A program made the position numbers and the translations under genes. The notes under the pieces are model-generated. The model saw nothing but the letters and a program-made list of their open reading frames with translations, ran no database searches and was not told the origin of the DNA. Below, piece by piece: positions 1-9,400 of a stretch of 64,000 nt of DNA. The stretch's first letter is position 1. Every line of letters begins with the position of its first letter. Source of the DNA: Dipteris shenzhenensis (lineage: Eukaryota; Polypodiophyta; Polypodiopsida; Gleicheniales); assembly GCA_047967505.1 (NCBI GenBank), contig CM106541.1; one strand, given 5' to 3'.

Positions 1-240
1 ATCACCATTGCCACGTCATCACCAACTGCCATGTAAGCAGGCCACGTCACCGATTGCCACGTCACCAATAGTGCCACGTCAGCAATCCACGTCATCAGCC
101 AGTGCCACCTCAGCTGTTCAGTCAACACTGACCTCTGCAGGCACAGTCCCTTGCCAGGCACACTGTGCACACACTGCATGTGCACACTCCTGCCACCTCA
201 GCACAGAGCTTCACTGGCACACCTCTTGCTAGGCACAGTG
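1..240. repeat. CACGTC-rich imperfect tandem repeat
   Basis: The first 150 bases repeat a degenerate unit built on GCCACGTCA, with at least six CACGTC/CACGTCA copies spaced roughly 12-25 bases apart. It grades into a CA/TG-rich stretch up to about 240. ACGT-core motifs of this kind are bZIP-type sites in plants, but here they look like repeat structure next to a retrotransposon, and no gene start follows. The short open frame across it is compositional. Confidence 0.45.
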
Positions 241-299
241 CCACAACATCACAGCATGTGACTCACAGTGACACATCATCATTAAGCACCATTTGCACT

Positions 300-1060
300 C
301 CTTTTGTCCCTCCACTTAGATCAAGTCATATCTCTTGATCCAGGAAGAATTTGAGGGCGCTCCAAAAAGGAAAGTCGCTCGTTTTTTCGTGCTCTACGCG
401 CTCGTCACATCACGTGCACATTTCAGCGCAAGTTACACTCACATTTGAGCCTCGCCGACAAAACCACTTCCTTCACGCACATTTGTCTCTACATCGACGC
501 ATCTGACCCAGCACTTAAAAAGAACAAAAGAAAAGGAATTATTTGCCGTTCTTTCATCGATCGACGGTTGGTTTAGATCTAGATTAGAGTAGACTAGATC
601 GCCATAGAGGGGACGCTTTGAATTCCCCAAGTTGCCAATCTAAGCCATCCCCGAAATTCCCGACTAGTACCTACTCGGAGTCAGTCCATACGCTCACATC
701 CGATTTCACATCATTACATTACTTGAAACCTTACGTTCATCAGTTCAGTGAGCAAACTTCAGAGTTCATAGACATTGCAGATTGATTCAGTGGGCAAATA
801 GCATTTGATTTCACACACACATGCCACCATTGTAAAGCCTATTTGGCTATCTCACGGCATCGTGCACATCATTTCAGCCTTGTAAAGCCTCTTGGCTATT
901 CCCGGCATCATTGCCACAAGCCTTGTAATACAGATCAGATTTTATATAGTGCAGTTCTATCTTCAGCGACGGTACAGAGATTTCACTTGGCATATTCAGT
1001 GTATTTGCAGTTGATTCATACAGAGATCTTCACGACACTTTTGAGTACATTTCTTGCACC
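300..1060 (+). other. Leader-like region upstream of the copia gag start
   Basis: No coding frame of substance is visible. A 30-bp word (TGTAAAGCCT followed by TTGGCTAT and CGGCAT) occurs twice, at 831-860 and 881-909. The stretch lies directly before the gag ATG at 1061, so it is probably the untranslated leader of the copia element. I see neither an initiator-tRNA primer site nor a match to the 3' LTR here. The 5' LTR is therefore either left of the window, very diverged, or lost. Confidence 0.4.
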
Positions 1061-1977
1061 ATGTTGACTAGCAACCTCAATCTGGAGGCATCTGCTAAGT
1101 TAGACAACTCCAATTACGGTACATGGAAATACCGAATGGAGACCATTCTTGTGCTTTAGGATAAATGGGAGTATGTCGATGGGTCTACACCTAGACCATT
1201 GGCCGATCCAGCCACCAGTAGCTCTACTCCATCTGTTGTCACAGCACCAGCAACGGGATCTACATCGGGATCTACATCTACACAAACAGTTTTTGCACCA
1301 GTAGTAGATCTTGCCATTACCCGAGCTCAAGCAGAATGGGATAAGAAAGACAAGTATGCCTATCACCTGATCAAGTAGAATGTGCAAGATGTCATGCTAG
1401 GACAGCTCAACACAGTCAAGACATCAAAAGAAGCATGGGATATGTTCGCAGCTCTTTACGAGTCTAAGAACACATCCAGATTCTCACCCTGAGAAACCAG
1501 ATCAACCAAAGTTTCCGCAACAGCAGTGAAACCGGTCATGCTTATGTACTCCGCATAAAAGACTACAACAATCAACTTGCAGTAGTAGGAGAGACTATGA
1601 ACCCCGCAGAAATGGTTCAAGTAATCCTGAATGGACTAGGAGAGGGATACGAGAATCTAGTCCAGAGTATTGTCATCCAACGGCAAATTCCAACCCTGGA
1701 AGAACTTCAGTCAGTTCTACTTGGTGAAGAACTCAGGGCTCAGGCAATTCAAGCACGTAAAGGTCATTCTAATGATTAGGGATTCACAGCTTCAAACAGA
1801 AGCAGAGGCAAAGGCAGAAACAGAGGTAGATCATACCAGAAAAGTGGTCATTATCAACAAAATCAAAGTTAGAATCAGCATCAGCATCAACATCATCCTC
1901 AGCAACATTAGAATCAGCAAAGAGGAAATCATTCCAACCGAGGAAGATTTCAAGGACGAGGAAATGCATCCACCAAT
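1061..1977 (+). pseudogene. copia gag, broken by stops and one frameshift
   Basis: The frame opens at ATG 1061 with a capsid-like start (NYGTWKYRMET, typical of copia gag) and a Ser/Thr-rich linker. It continues through DKWEYVDGS and AWDMFAALYESKNTSR, then shifts frame near 1480. The next frame carries MNPAEMVQVILNGL at 1597 and a Gln/Asn/His-rich tail leading into the zinc knuckle. In-frame stops lie near 1157, 1378 and 1777 and twice in the Gln/His-rich tail (near 1870 and 1909). Several read as TAG where the context suggests a Gln CAG codon. In a working element this product forms the virus-like particle. This copy cannot make it. Confidence 0.8.
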
Positions 1978-3804
1978 GTGTCAAACATCCAGTGCAACTA
2001 CTGTCACAAGTTTGGACACTATGAAAGAGATTGCCGGAAGAAGCAATACGACCAAGGCGATCAATCCAGCAGTAATCGAGGGAATTCCCGAGGAACAGGA
2101 AATCATCGTGGTGGACATTCTAGTCATAGTCATTTTGCAAATGAACATGGAAATATGTTTCTTGCAATCGAGGAATTGCATCAGACTGATACAATGCACC
2201 TGGACACTGATTTCAATCCCAAAGAGGATTTCAGCTATCAAGTCGACCAAGTGGAACAGGATCCTTGGTACATCAACAGCGGTGCATCATCTCATATGAC
2301 AAATCATCAGGAATGGTTCACAGAAATGAAGCCATTAGAAGGACAAAAAAATGTCATCTACACAGCAGATAATACACCGAATCCAGTTCAAGGGACATGT
2401 GTTATCCCTATGAACAATTTCACTGGTACAAAAGGATTAGTCAAAGATGTGCTCTATGTTTCGAAGCTCAGCAAGAACCTTTTGTCAGTAGGTCAAATGA
2501 CGGAACACAATTACAAAGTCATTTTCGACGGTGATGAATGCACTATCAAAGACAAATCCAAAAGATGTCAGCTAGTAGCAAAAGGTGTCAAGGAAGGACG
2601 CTTATACAGAATGCTAGCTACAGTACCAGATAAGCATGCCATGTCAGCTCAAATGCAACAGATGCCACTATCTGCAAAATGGCACAAGAGATATGGTCAT
2701 GTCAACTTCAAGTACTTGTTAGATCTCAGGAATCAGAATATGGCAATTGGGATTCCGAAGCTACAGTTTCTTGGAAAGGTTTGTGAAGGATGCTGCTTCG
2801 GCAAACAAAAGCGAACCGACTTTGTCAGAAGTACCTCTCGTGCACGAGGTATTCTTGATTTAATTCATACAGATGTATGGGGTTATGCCCAGACCCGTAG
2901 CATCAATGGTTCACTTTATTACTTGACCTTCATCGACGACTACAGCAGATATTGTTGGGTCTACTTTCTGAAAGAGAAATCTGAAGTGTTTTCCAGATTT
3001 CAAGAATTCAAACCCATGGTAGAAAACCAGACGGGCAGAAAGATCAAGGTCATGAGATCAGACAGAGGAGGTGAATACATGTCTTCAACATTCATGAACT
3101 TTTGCAGAAATCACGGCATTCGAAGACAATTCACATGTGCAGATACTCCTCAGCAAAATGCAAGAGCTGAAAGGAAGAATGGGACTTTAGCAGACAGTGC
3201 TAGAGCAATGCTTAGTGAAAAGCATCCTCCGAATCAGTATTGGGCAAAAGCAATAGCTACAGCAAACTACTTGCTTAATCGGCTTCCTACCGAACCGATA
3301 CAAGATATGACTCCTTATGAAGCATTTACTAGACACAAGCCACGCATTGGGCATCTCCGCGTATTTGGTTGCATAGCATATGCCCACATACATGATGATC
3401 ATCGCAGAAAATTGGATGCGAAGTCATGCAAATGCATCATGGTTGGCTACAGTGAAGAAAGCAAGGCATACAAATTGTATAATCCCATTAACCGCAAAGT
3501 CATTATCTCCAGAGATGTAATGTTTGATGAGGAATCAGAATGGAAAACCTCACCTACACAGGAGATAGAAGCATCGACTTCACAGTCATCTACAGAACAG
3601 GTTGATGAAGAAGAGCAAGAATTGCCAGCAGCGCCACAACAGCTCAGACGGTCTACTAGGGAAAGCAAACCACCAGCTAGATTGACATATGCTCAGAAAG
3701 GCAAAGCAATTCAGGTGGAAACCACCAACTATGCTCTTATGACTACCATCATGGCTACAGAAGAGCCAGTGTACTTCGAAGATGCAGCAGACAAGCCAGA
3801 ATGA
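1978..3804 (+). pseudogene. copia zinc knuckle, protease and integrase
   Basis: This is an open stretch of 608 codons. A CCHC zinc knuckle (CNYCHKFGHYERDC) lies at about residues 5-18. The protease motif near residue 100 reads WYINSGASSHM, where the family has Asp at the Asn position, so the catalytic aspartate is missing. A pre-integrase H-C region around HKRYGHVNF to CEGCCFGKQKR is followed by the integrase core: DVWGY, the FIDDYSRYCWVYFL segment, SDRGGEYMS and PQQNARAERKNGT. A TGA at 3802 ends the stretch inside the IN–RT linker (family residue probably Trp). The domains are intact apart from the protease change and the stop. Confidence 0.9.
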
Positions 3805-4473
3805 CAAACTGCTATGAACGAAGAAATTGATGCTTTGTATAAAAATAACACTTGGGAATTATGCGACCTTCCACAAGGAAAGAAGGCCATAGCCAACAAA
3901 TGGGTATACAAAGTGAAGTACAATCCAGATGGCAGTATTCAGAGATACAAAGCCAGACTAGTTGCAAAATGATTTGCACAACAATATGGTCAGGACTATG
4001 ATGAGACTTATGCTCCAGTAGCAAAGATGGATTCCATACGGTTCTTGATATCACTAGCGACACTCAGTAAATGGAATGTGTATCAGCTCGATGTCAAGAA
4101 TGCATTTCTGAATGGTTCTCTAGACGAGGAAGTCTACATGCAACAACCCGCAGGTTATGTTGAACCAGGAAAGGAGAAAAATGTTTGCCATCTCAAGAAA
4201 AGTCTCTATGGTTTAAAGCAAGCACCCAGAAGTTGGTACATCAGAATTGACAAGTATTTTGCTGATTTGGGATACATGAAGTCCAATGCAGATCATACTC
4301 TCTACTACAAAGTTCAAGGGGAAGACATTACTATTGCACTTTTGTATGTAGATGATCTGATTATGACAGGAAGCAAGGATAGCTTCATCAAAAAATTGAA
4401 ACAAGACTTATCGGCAGAGTTCGACATGAAAGATCTTGGACTTATGCACTATTGTCTTGGAATTGAGTTCTAG
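3805..4473 (+). pseudogene. copia reverse transcriptase
   Basis: The frame of the upstream polyprotein continues after the TGA with NEEIDALYKNNTWELCDLP, then ANKWVYKVKYN and RYKARLVAK. A second TGA near 3970 stands where a Gly codon is expected. From 4027 it is open again: YQLDVKNAFLNG, LKKSLYGLKQAPRSWY and the catalytic box LLYVDDL. A TAG at 4471 follows GIEF. The catalytic aspartates of the YVDD box are present, so loss of function comes from the stops alone. Confidence 0.88.
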
Positions 4474-5313
4474 AGAGATTCAGATAGCACATTCATGAGT
4501 CAGCTCAAGTATGTTGACAGTCTCCTGAAGAAGTTTCATATGGCAGATTGCAAGATTGCAGCCACTCCCATGGAACAGAGTTTGAAACTTACTAAAGATT
4601 CAGAAAAGCCTACAGTTAATGACAAATACTACAAGCAGCTCATCGGATCTCTTATATATCTGACAATCACACGGCTAGATATTTGTTATGCAGTAAGCTC
4701 ACCAGCATAGTTTATGGCAAATCCAAAACAGTCTCACTGGAATGCAGCCAAAAGAGTCTTGAGATACATCAGAGGTACAAGACAGTTTGGGATAGAATAC
4801 AGAGGAAGTCATCCACGGTTGCATGGATATTGTGACAGTGACTATGCCGGAGATCATGAGACCAAGAGATCGACACAGGGATATGCATTTTTCCTTGGTC
4901 AAGGTGCTATATCATGGTTGTCAAACAAACAGCCAATTGTTTCTTTGTCTTCAACTGAAGCAGAATATAGGGCACTCACTACAGGTGCATGTAAGGCTAT
5001 ATGGCTCAGAAGACTATTATCAGAAACAGATTACTTTGATGAGTCAAAGCCAACAACAATATACTGTGATAATCAATCGGCTCAAGCATTGGCAAAAAAT
5101 CCAGTATATCACTCCAGGACAAAGCACATTGATGTCAGAGAGCACTTCATCAGAGAAAGAGTGTTACTTGGGGACATCACACTGCAGCATTGTGATAGCA
5201 AAGAAAATGTTGCAGACATCTTTACCAAACCACTCGGTAAAGAGCTATTCGAGAAACATCGACTAGCTCTTGGTTTGACGCAAAGGAAGGACATTCTCAT
5301 TAAAGGGGTGTGA
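4474..5313 (+). pseudogene. copia RT thumb and RNase H
   Basis: The same frame carries MSQLKYVDSLLKKFHM, the ATPME and YKQLIGSLIYL motifs, a TAG at 4708 (context suggests Gln), then HWNAAKRVLRYIRGT. The RNase H domain shows YCDSDYAGD, RSTQGYAFFLG, SLSSTEAEYRAL, IYCDNQSAQALAKNP and RTKHIDVREHFIRE. It ends with ADIFTKPLGKELFEKHR and a natural stop at 5311-5313, which overlaps the start of the presumed 3' LTR, as is common for copia elements. Confidence 0.88.
5301..5310 (+). other. Polypurine tract of the copia element
   Basis: TAAAGGGGTG lies directly before TGATGGAATG. Position, composition and the following TG fit a plus-strand primer site abutting the 3' LTR. Confidence 0.6.
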
Positions 5314-5656
5314 TGGAATGTAATGCTCAGTCCTTCTTTGATTCCCCAGAATCATCATCTTGAGGGAAGGCCTACTTCATGATGTTAATCTTGAGGGAAG
5401 GTGTTGAGAGTTCACGCTCAACATCATGTGATCATGTGTGCATAGCACCATCACGTGATCATATGTGCATATCACTAACCTTATAGAGTGCTATAAAGGA
5501 AAGGGTTAGATCCCCTAACCCTAACCCTAAAAGGGTTTGTATATATTCTATTTTTTCAACTAAATCTAGTGTACAGTTAGTCATTTGTGGTGTGCTCTCT
5601 AGCTGTGTCCTCTCTCCTCATCTCCACTCTTCTCCTCTCCCCTCTTCATATTTTGT
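5311..5656 (+). repeat. Probable 3' LTR of the copia element
   Basis: The LTR begins with TGATGGAATG at 5311. A TATA-like CTATAAAGG lies at 5491, and a pyrimidine-rich segment of TCTCC repeats runs to about 5650. The right border is not certain because no second LTR is in the window for comparison. Near the TATA-like box, 5512-5531 holds three CCCTAA-type units resembling plant telomere repeat. Confidence 0.5.
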
Positions 5657-6373
5657 CAGGCCAGATGCAGTAGGGTGATGGGGGGCCTCCGACGGCTACT
5701 CTAGTAGCCATCTAGCAGGATATTATCTTCACATTGTGCGCCATTTGGGAGCGCGGTACTCCAGGCTCGAGAGCGACTGTGTTTTCTACACCCTTTCCGT
5801 GAGGGGTATTCGTTGGGCATATAGACCATCAGCGTGGTTTCTAGCTCTTGTTTCGGACTCTCTATAGGCGATGAGCCATGAGATTTGGAAACGGATGGTT
5901 GTTCTTGTAGCTGGCAACCAGTTCTTTTCTTAGTTTTCATCGACAGCTCCTAGTGGAAGCTGGTTGTATGGCCTTTTCAAGCATTGATAGAATCTAGTTC
6001 TTCTTCCCCCCCCCCCCCCCCCCAAAAAAAAAAAAAAAAAGACTTTCATAAACCTATTATCTTCTTATCTGAATGACTCATAGCACACGTTTATCCTAAA
6101 GGCCTTCATATCCAGAAATTTGCATCGAGTAAAGCGTTATCCAGACAAGGGGGATTTACAAGGAAATTGTGGGATATAGACATTGTTGTATGCTGTTTCA
6201 AAACTCTGCTTCTATGGCCTTTATTATTGCATAATAGTAAACCTTTATTACTGCATAATAGTAAACCTGCATCACAAAATGTGGAACCTTCTTCTGGTCA
6301 TTTTATAATTGTTCTGTTCGGTTTGTAATTTGAAGATGTTCAGGTTTAATATTAGGTGTTTACTGGTATATAG
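5657..6373. other. Intron sequence with short repeats, no gene seen
   Basis: I find no coding frame or recognisable element. A run of 18 C then 17 A occupies 6006-6040. An exact-length 24-bp tandem duplication (CCTTTATTAYTGCATAATAG core) lies at 6218-6241 and 6242-6265. The stretch ends at the AG acceptor of the first LTN1 exon seen here. Confidence 0.5.
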
Positions 6374-6451
6374 GTAAAGGCACTCAGAGCCTTGGGTATT
6401 ATATTCAAGGAACGGCCTCCTAGTGAACTCTGTCAACTACTTTCAAATTGG
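6374..6451 (+). CDS. LTN1: LTN1 exon (first seen in window)
   Basis: This exon is 78 bases, phase 0 at both ends, between a TATAG acceptor and a GTACTG donor. It encodes [18 protein letters not shown] and then LCQLLSNW, matching the listerin segment after the 'KD..TK' region where first-exon sequence ends in plant homologues. The exon before it, holding the initiator Met, is not found in the 6.3 kb to the left, which is mostly copia. Confidence 0.85.
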
Positions 6452-9400
6452 GTACTGTACTCCCTTTTTTTTTCTTTATACATTTTTGGTCTTTTTCAAA
6501 TCATGATATCCTATTAATATATAATGTTATTAATTCCAGATTTTTGAGTACAAAAGGCTGGTGCAAGATGATAATCAACAAGTTAGAGAGGCGGTACACA
6601 ATGCAATGTCCATCCTTACAACGGCTGTGGGGTGAGGATGTTCTCATAAGGCCTTCTTGCTGTTGCTTGTATCTGCTCATCATATATTTGACATGTATAT
6701 GTAAGGTGAAGAGACCCTCAATTTTTCTCGGATCTTCCGATGTAGAAGTGGGAAAATGGATAGGTATGGACTGATTATCTGTGATGTATCTGTTGTGCCT
6801 AAAATGCATTAGCAGTCGAATCTAGAACTTGTGCCTATTTGTTGGCAGAGATTTATCTTTTCGAAGAACTGGATCATTGGGCTACAACCATGAGCAGACT
6901 ACATATATCTTTTGTTAAAATTGCCTCCGATAATTTGATGAGGGAATTAAGAATGTTCAGGACACCACTATGTAATAATATTTCTGTTTGGGAGTACTAT
7001 GCTTGATGACCTGCGGCCCCCAAAATCTGTTCTCCTACCTTGAGTGCATTAATTTTGCTTGCCGTCTTGATTTTATGTGCTTCTGTGTGTTTTTTCCGGG
7101 GTTCCTTTTGCAGCTGTAACTCTCTCCACCTCCTTCAAGGTGCATAGCTTACATATCCGCTGCTCTCTGGGTGTACCTCTCTGCCTCAATCCTCAGCTAG
7201 TGGGACGAGACTTGCATCTGTCTAATGGCGATTCTAAGAGCATGTGAGACTCGTCTGTCCTCCGAGTACTTTGGTCTAATGATCACTCAATCTACCAATA
7301 CTCTCAAGAAGTGATCATGGTAGAATCGGATCTTGGTGGGAAACTCCTGGACCTCCCCCCCCCCTCCCCCCCCAAAGTCCGTGAATATGGAGCTGGAGCA
7401 GGTCCAGTCGTATAATACGGTTGATCTCCTCCCATTGGATCAGATGATCAAGGGTACTGAAAGGGAGGGAGATGGTCCGCCATTTGAATACCCTAGTCGT
7501 GAAACCCCTCTAGCAATTGTAAAGTTCGAAATTGTCCCTTGAGCATATTCAATTCCTCATTCAAGAGGGTCTGTATTTCACCATCTTCCCTTTGAGTGCG
7601 TGCTTTAGGGCATCATTTTCTGCTTGTAGGCTGATCAATTTATCTTCCAGCTCTTTTATCCTTAAGGCATGTTGGCTGGTCTTAATGTCAAGCATCCGAG
7701 CCATTTCTTCCTGCATTTTGCCTGTTTGAATCCCCAACTGCACATCACCTGAATTTTTACATGGCATGTCCGTTTCCCTTACGGTTCATTGTCAAACCTT
7801 CTCTTCTTGAGGTGCCATTCAGGCCTATAAGTGACATATTTATTGCGTTCCAAGAAATCCATCATAATCATTATCACACCATCCTCAAATCACAGATCCT
7901 GTGACTTCGTAAGCAGGATTGAAGTTGAAGCTTTCTTATCCTTATCATAGCAACACAATTACTACTAGTCGTTAGTTCGCATACCAAACATGTGGACTCA
8001 TGACCCTTACATCATGGACATGCGTACTTACATCTCTGATCTAGAACACTTGCAGAACTTCCTCAGAATGGGCTGCCTACGCATCAGCAAGGAGGTCAGT
8101 ATTCACGGGATACTTGTGCCTCACCATTGGCTGCAGACGGAAGCAGCAAGGAGGTCAAGCTTCGAAGTAGCAAACACCGCCTTACATTGGGCTGTCCACT
8201 GGAGTAGCAGGGAGGCACATTTGCGGAAGCATTGCTACAAAGCCCACAGAAGCTCTAGGAGAGCAACACAGGATAAAGTGCTTTGAAGGAGACACGAGAG
8301 CGACAACAAGAACAAAACGGTGAACATAGATCCGAGGTCGATACCACTACCTATTTCAGCATGGAAACGGGTTTAGGCCTCTCTCCCGACAGTTGATTCA
8401 TTTCCAGGACCAGGTTTGCATTGGCCTCTATCGTATAGAGATGCGACGTCTCAAAGAGACTTTATTACGCTACATTAGAGAGCAGGAGGGGACAATGACA
8501 CACCAAACCGAGCTAGATCGAGCCCAGCTATACGTTAGAGACTTTTACACATTCGAGTCTGTCCTTGGACATAGTGGAGTTGAAGAGGAGGAGATAGAGG
8601 ATATGAGGGTTGAGTGGGTTAGTGAGATGAGATGACGACGAGGAGAGGCGCAACTAGATATGCAGGGGCAAACCAGAGCACGTACGATGGAGGTTCAGCC
8701 CATCACAACTATATTTGGAGGGGACCGCCCGATTAGAGGAGTCACCATCAACATGGCCCATCGGATACAGAGCTCACGCAGACCATATCCCCCACCGCCG
8801 AGAGAGATGACCTGGCACATTTTCGCAGCTGATAGGAGAGCTACTCTTGCACCGGGCTATGTATTTGGACCCTAAGTTTTGAGTACTAGCTTTGTTTCTT
8901 TAGTTTCTATTTAGTGTAGTACTTAGCATAAGGGCCTTACTGTGCCCTTTGTTTTGGCCCAGAGTAGGCTTGTATGGGTTACCTTACTTTGTCTCATAGG
9001 TCCGCAAGGCCTCCAAAAGACGGTAATACATCTTTCTTTCTTGGTTCGATAGCCATTGTAGATTTTTGGGATCAGGAGGTAGAAGCCTCACCCTCCTACT
9101 TGGATGCTCTATACCACTGCCTCTTCCGCAACGGATTCGGCTCCCTCTCACACATGCTACAATTCTCGGATCAGCGGTGCCTTGCCGCTTTCTTACATGA
9201 GATGACCCGCCACCGAGATACTTCTCTCGGAGCACGGCGACACGAGCAGCACACACAGCTTGAGGATATCCAGCGGCCTATCACTGACTTCTTTCGGCCA
9301 CAGGATACCTCTTCTCAGTCTAGCCGACGACGCGGACGTGAGCGAGAGCCAGAGTCACGACAGCTGCGTCAGCGGACAGATTCACACATCCAGGTCCATG

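Larger units (their letters stand above)
300..5656 (+). mobile_element. Ty1/copia LTR retrotransposon, inactive, sense strand
   Basis: The order gag, zinc knuckle, protease, integrase, reverse transcriptase, RNase H is the Ty1/copia arrangement. A purine tract at 5301-5310 (TAAAGGGGTG) is followed by TGATGGAATG, the likely start of the 3' LTR. The element appears to lie in the LTN1 intron before the first exon seen here, in the same orientation as LTN1. From about 1480 to 5313 the coding strand stays in one frame and is interrupted only by stop codons, so decay is mostly by point mutation. The 5' border is uncertain. Confidence 0.85.

Noticed and set aside
5512-5531. A chromosome-end or interstitial telomere array
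   Set aside because: Only three units are present, within an LTR, far too short for an array.
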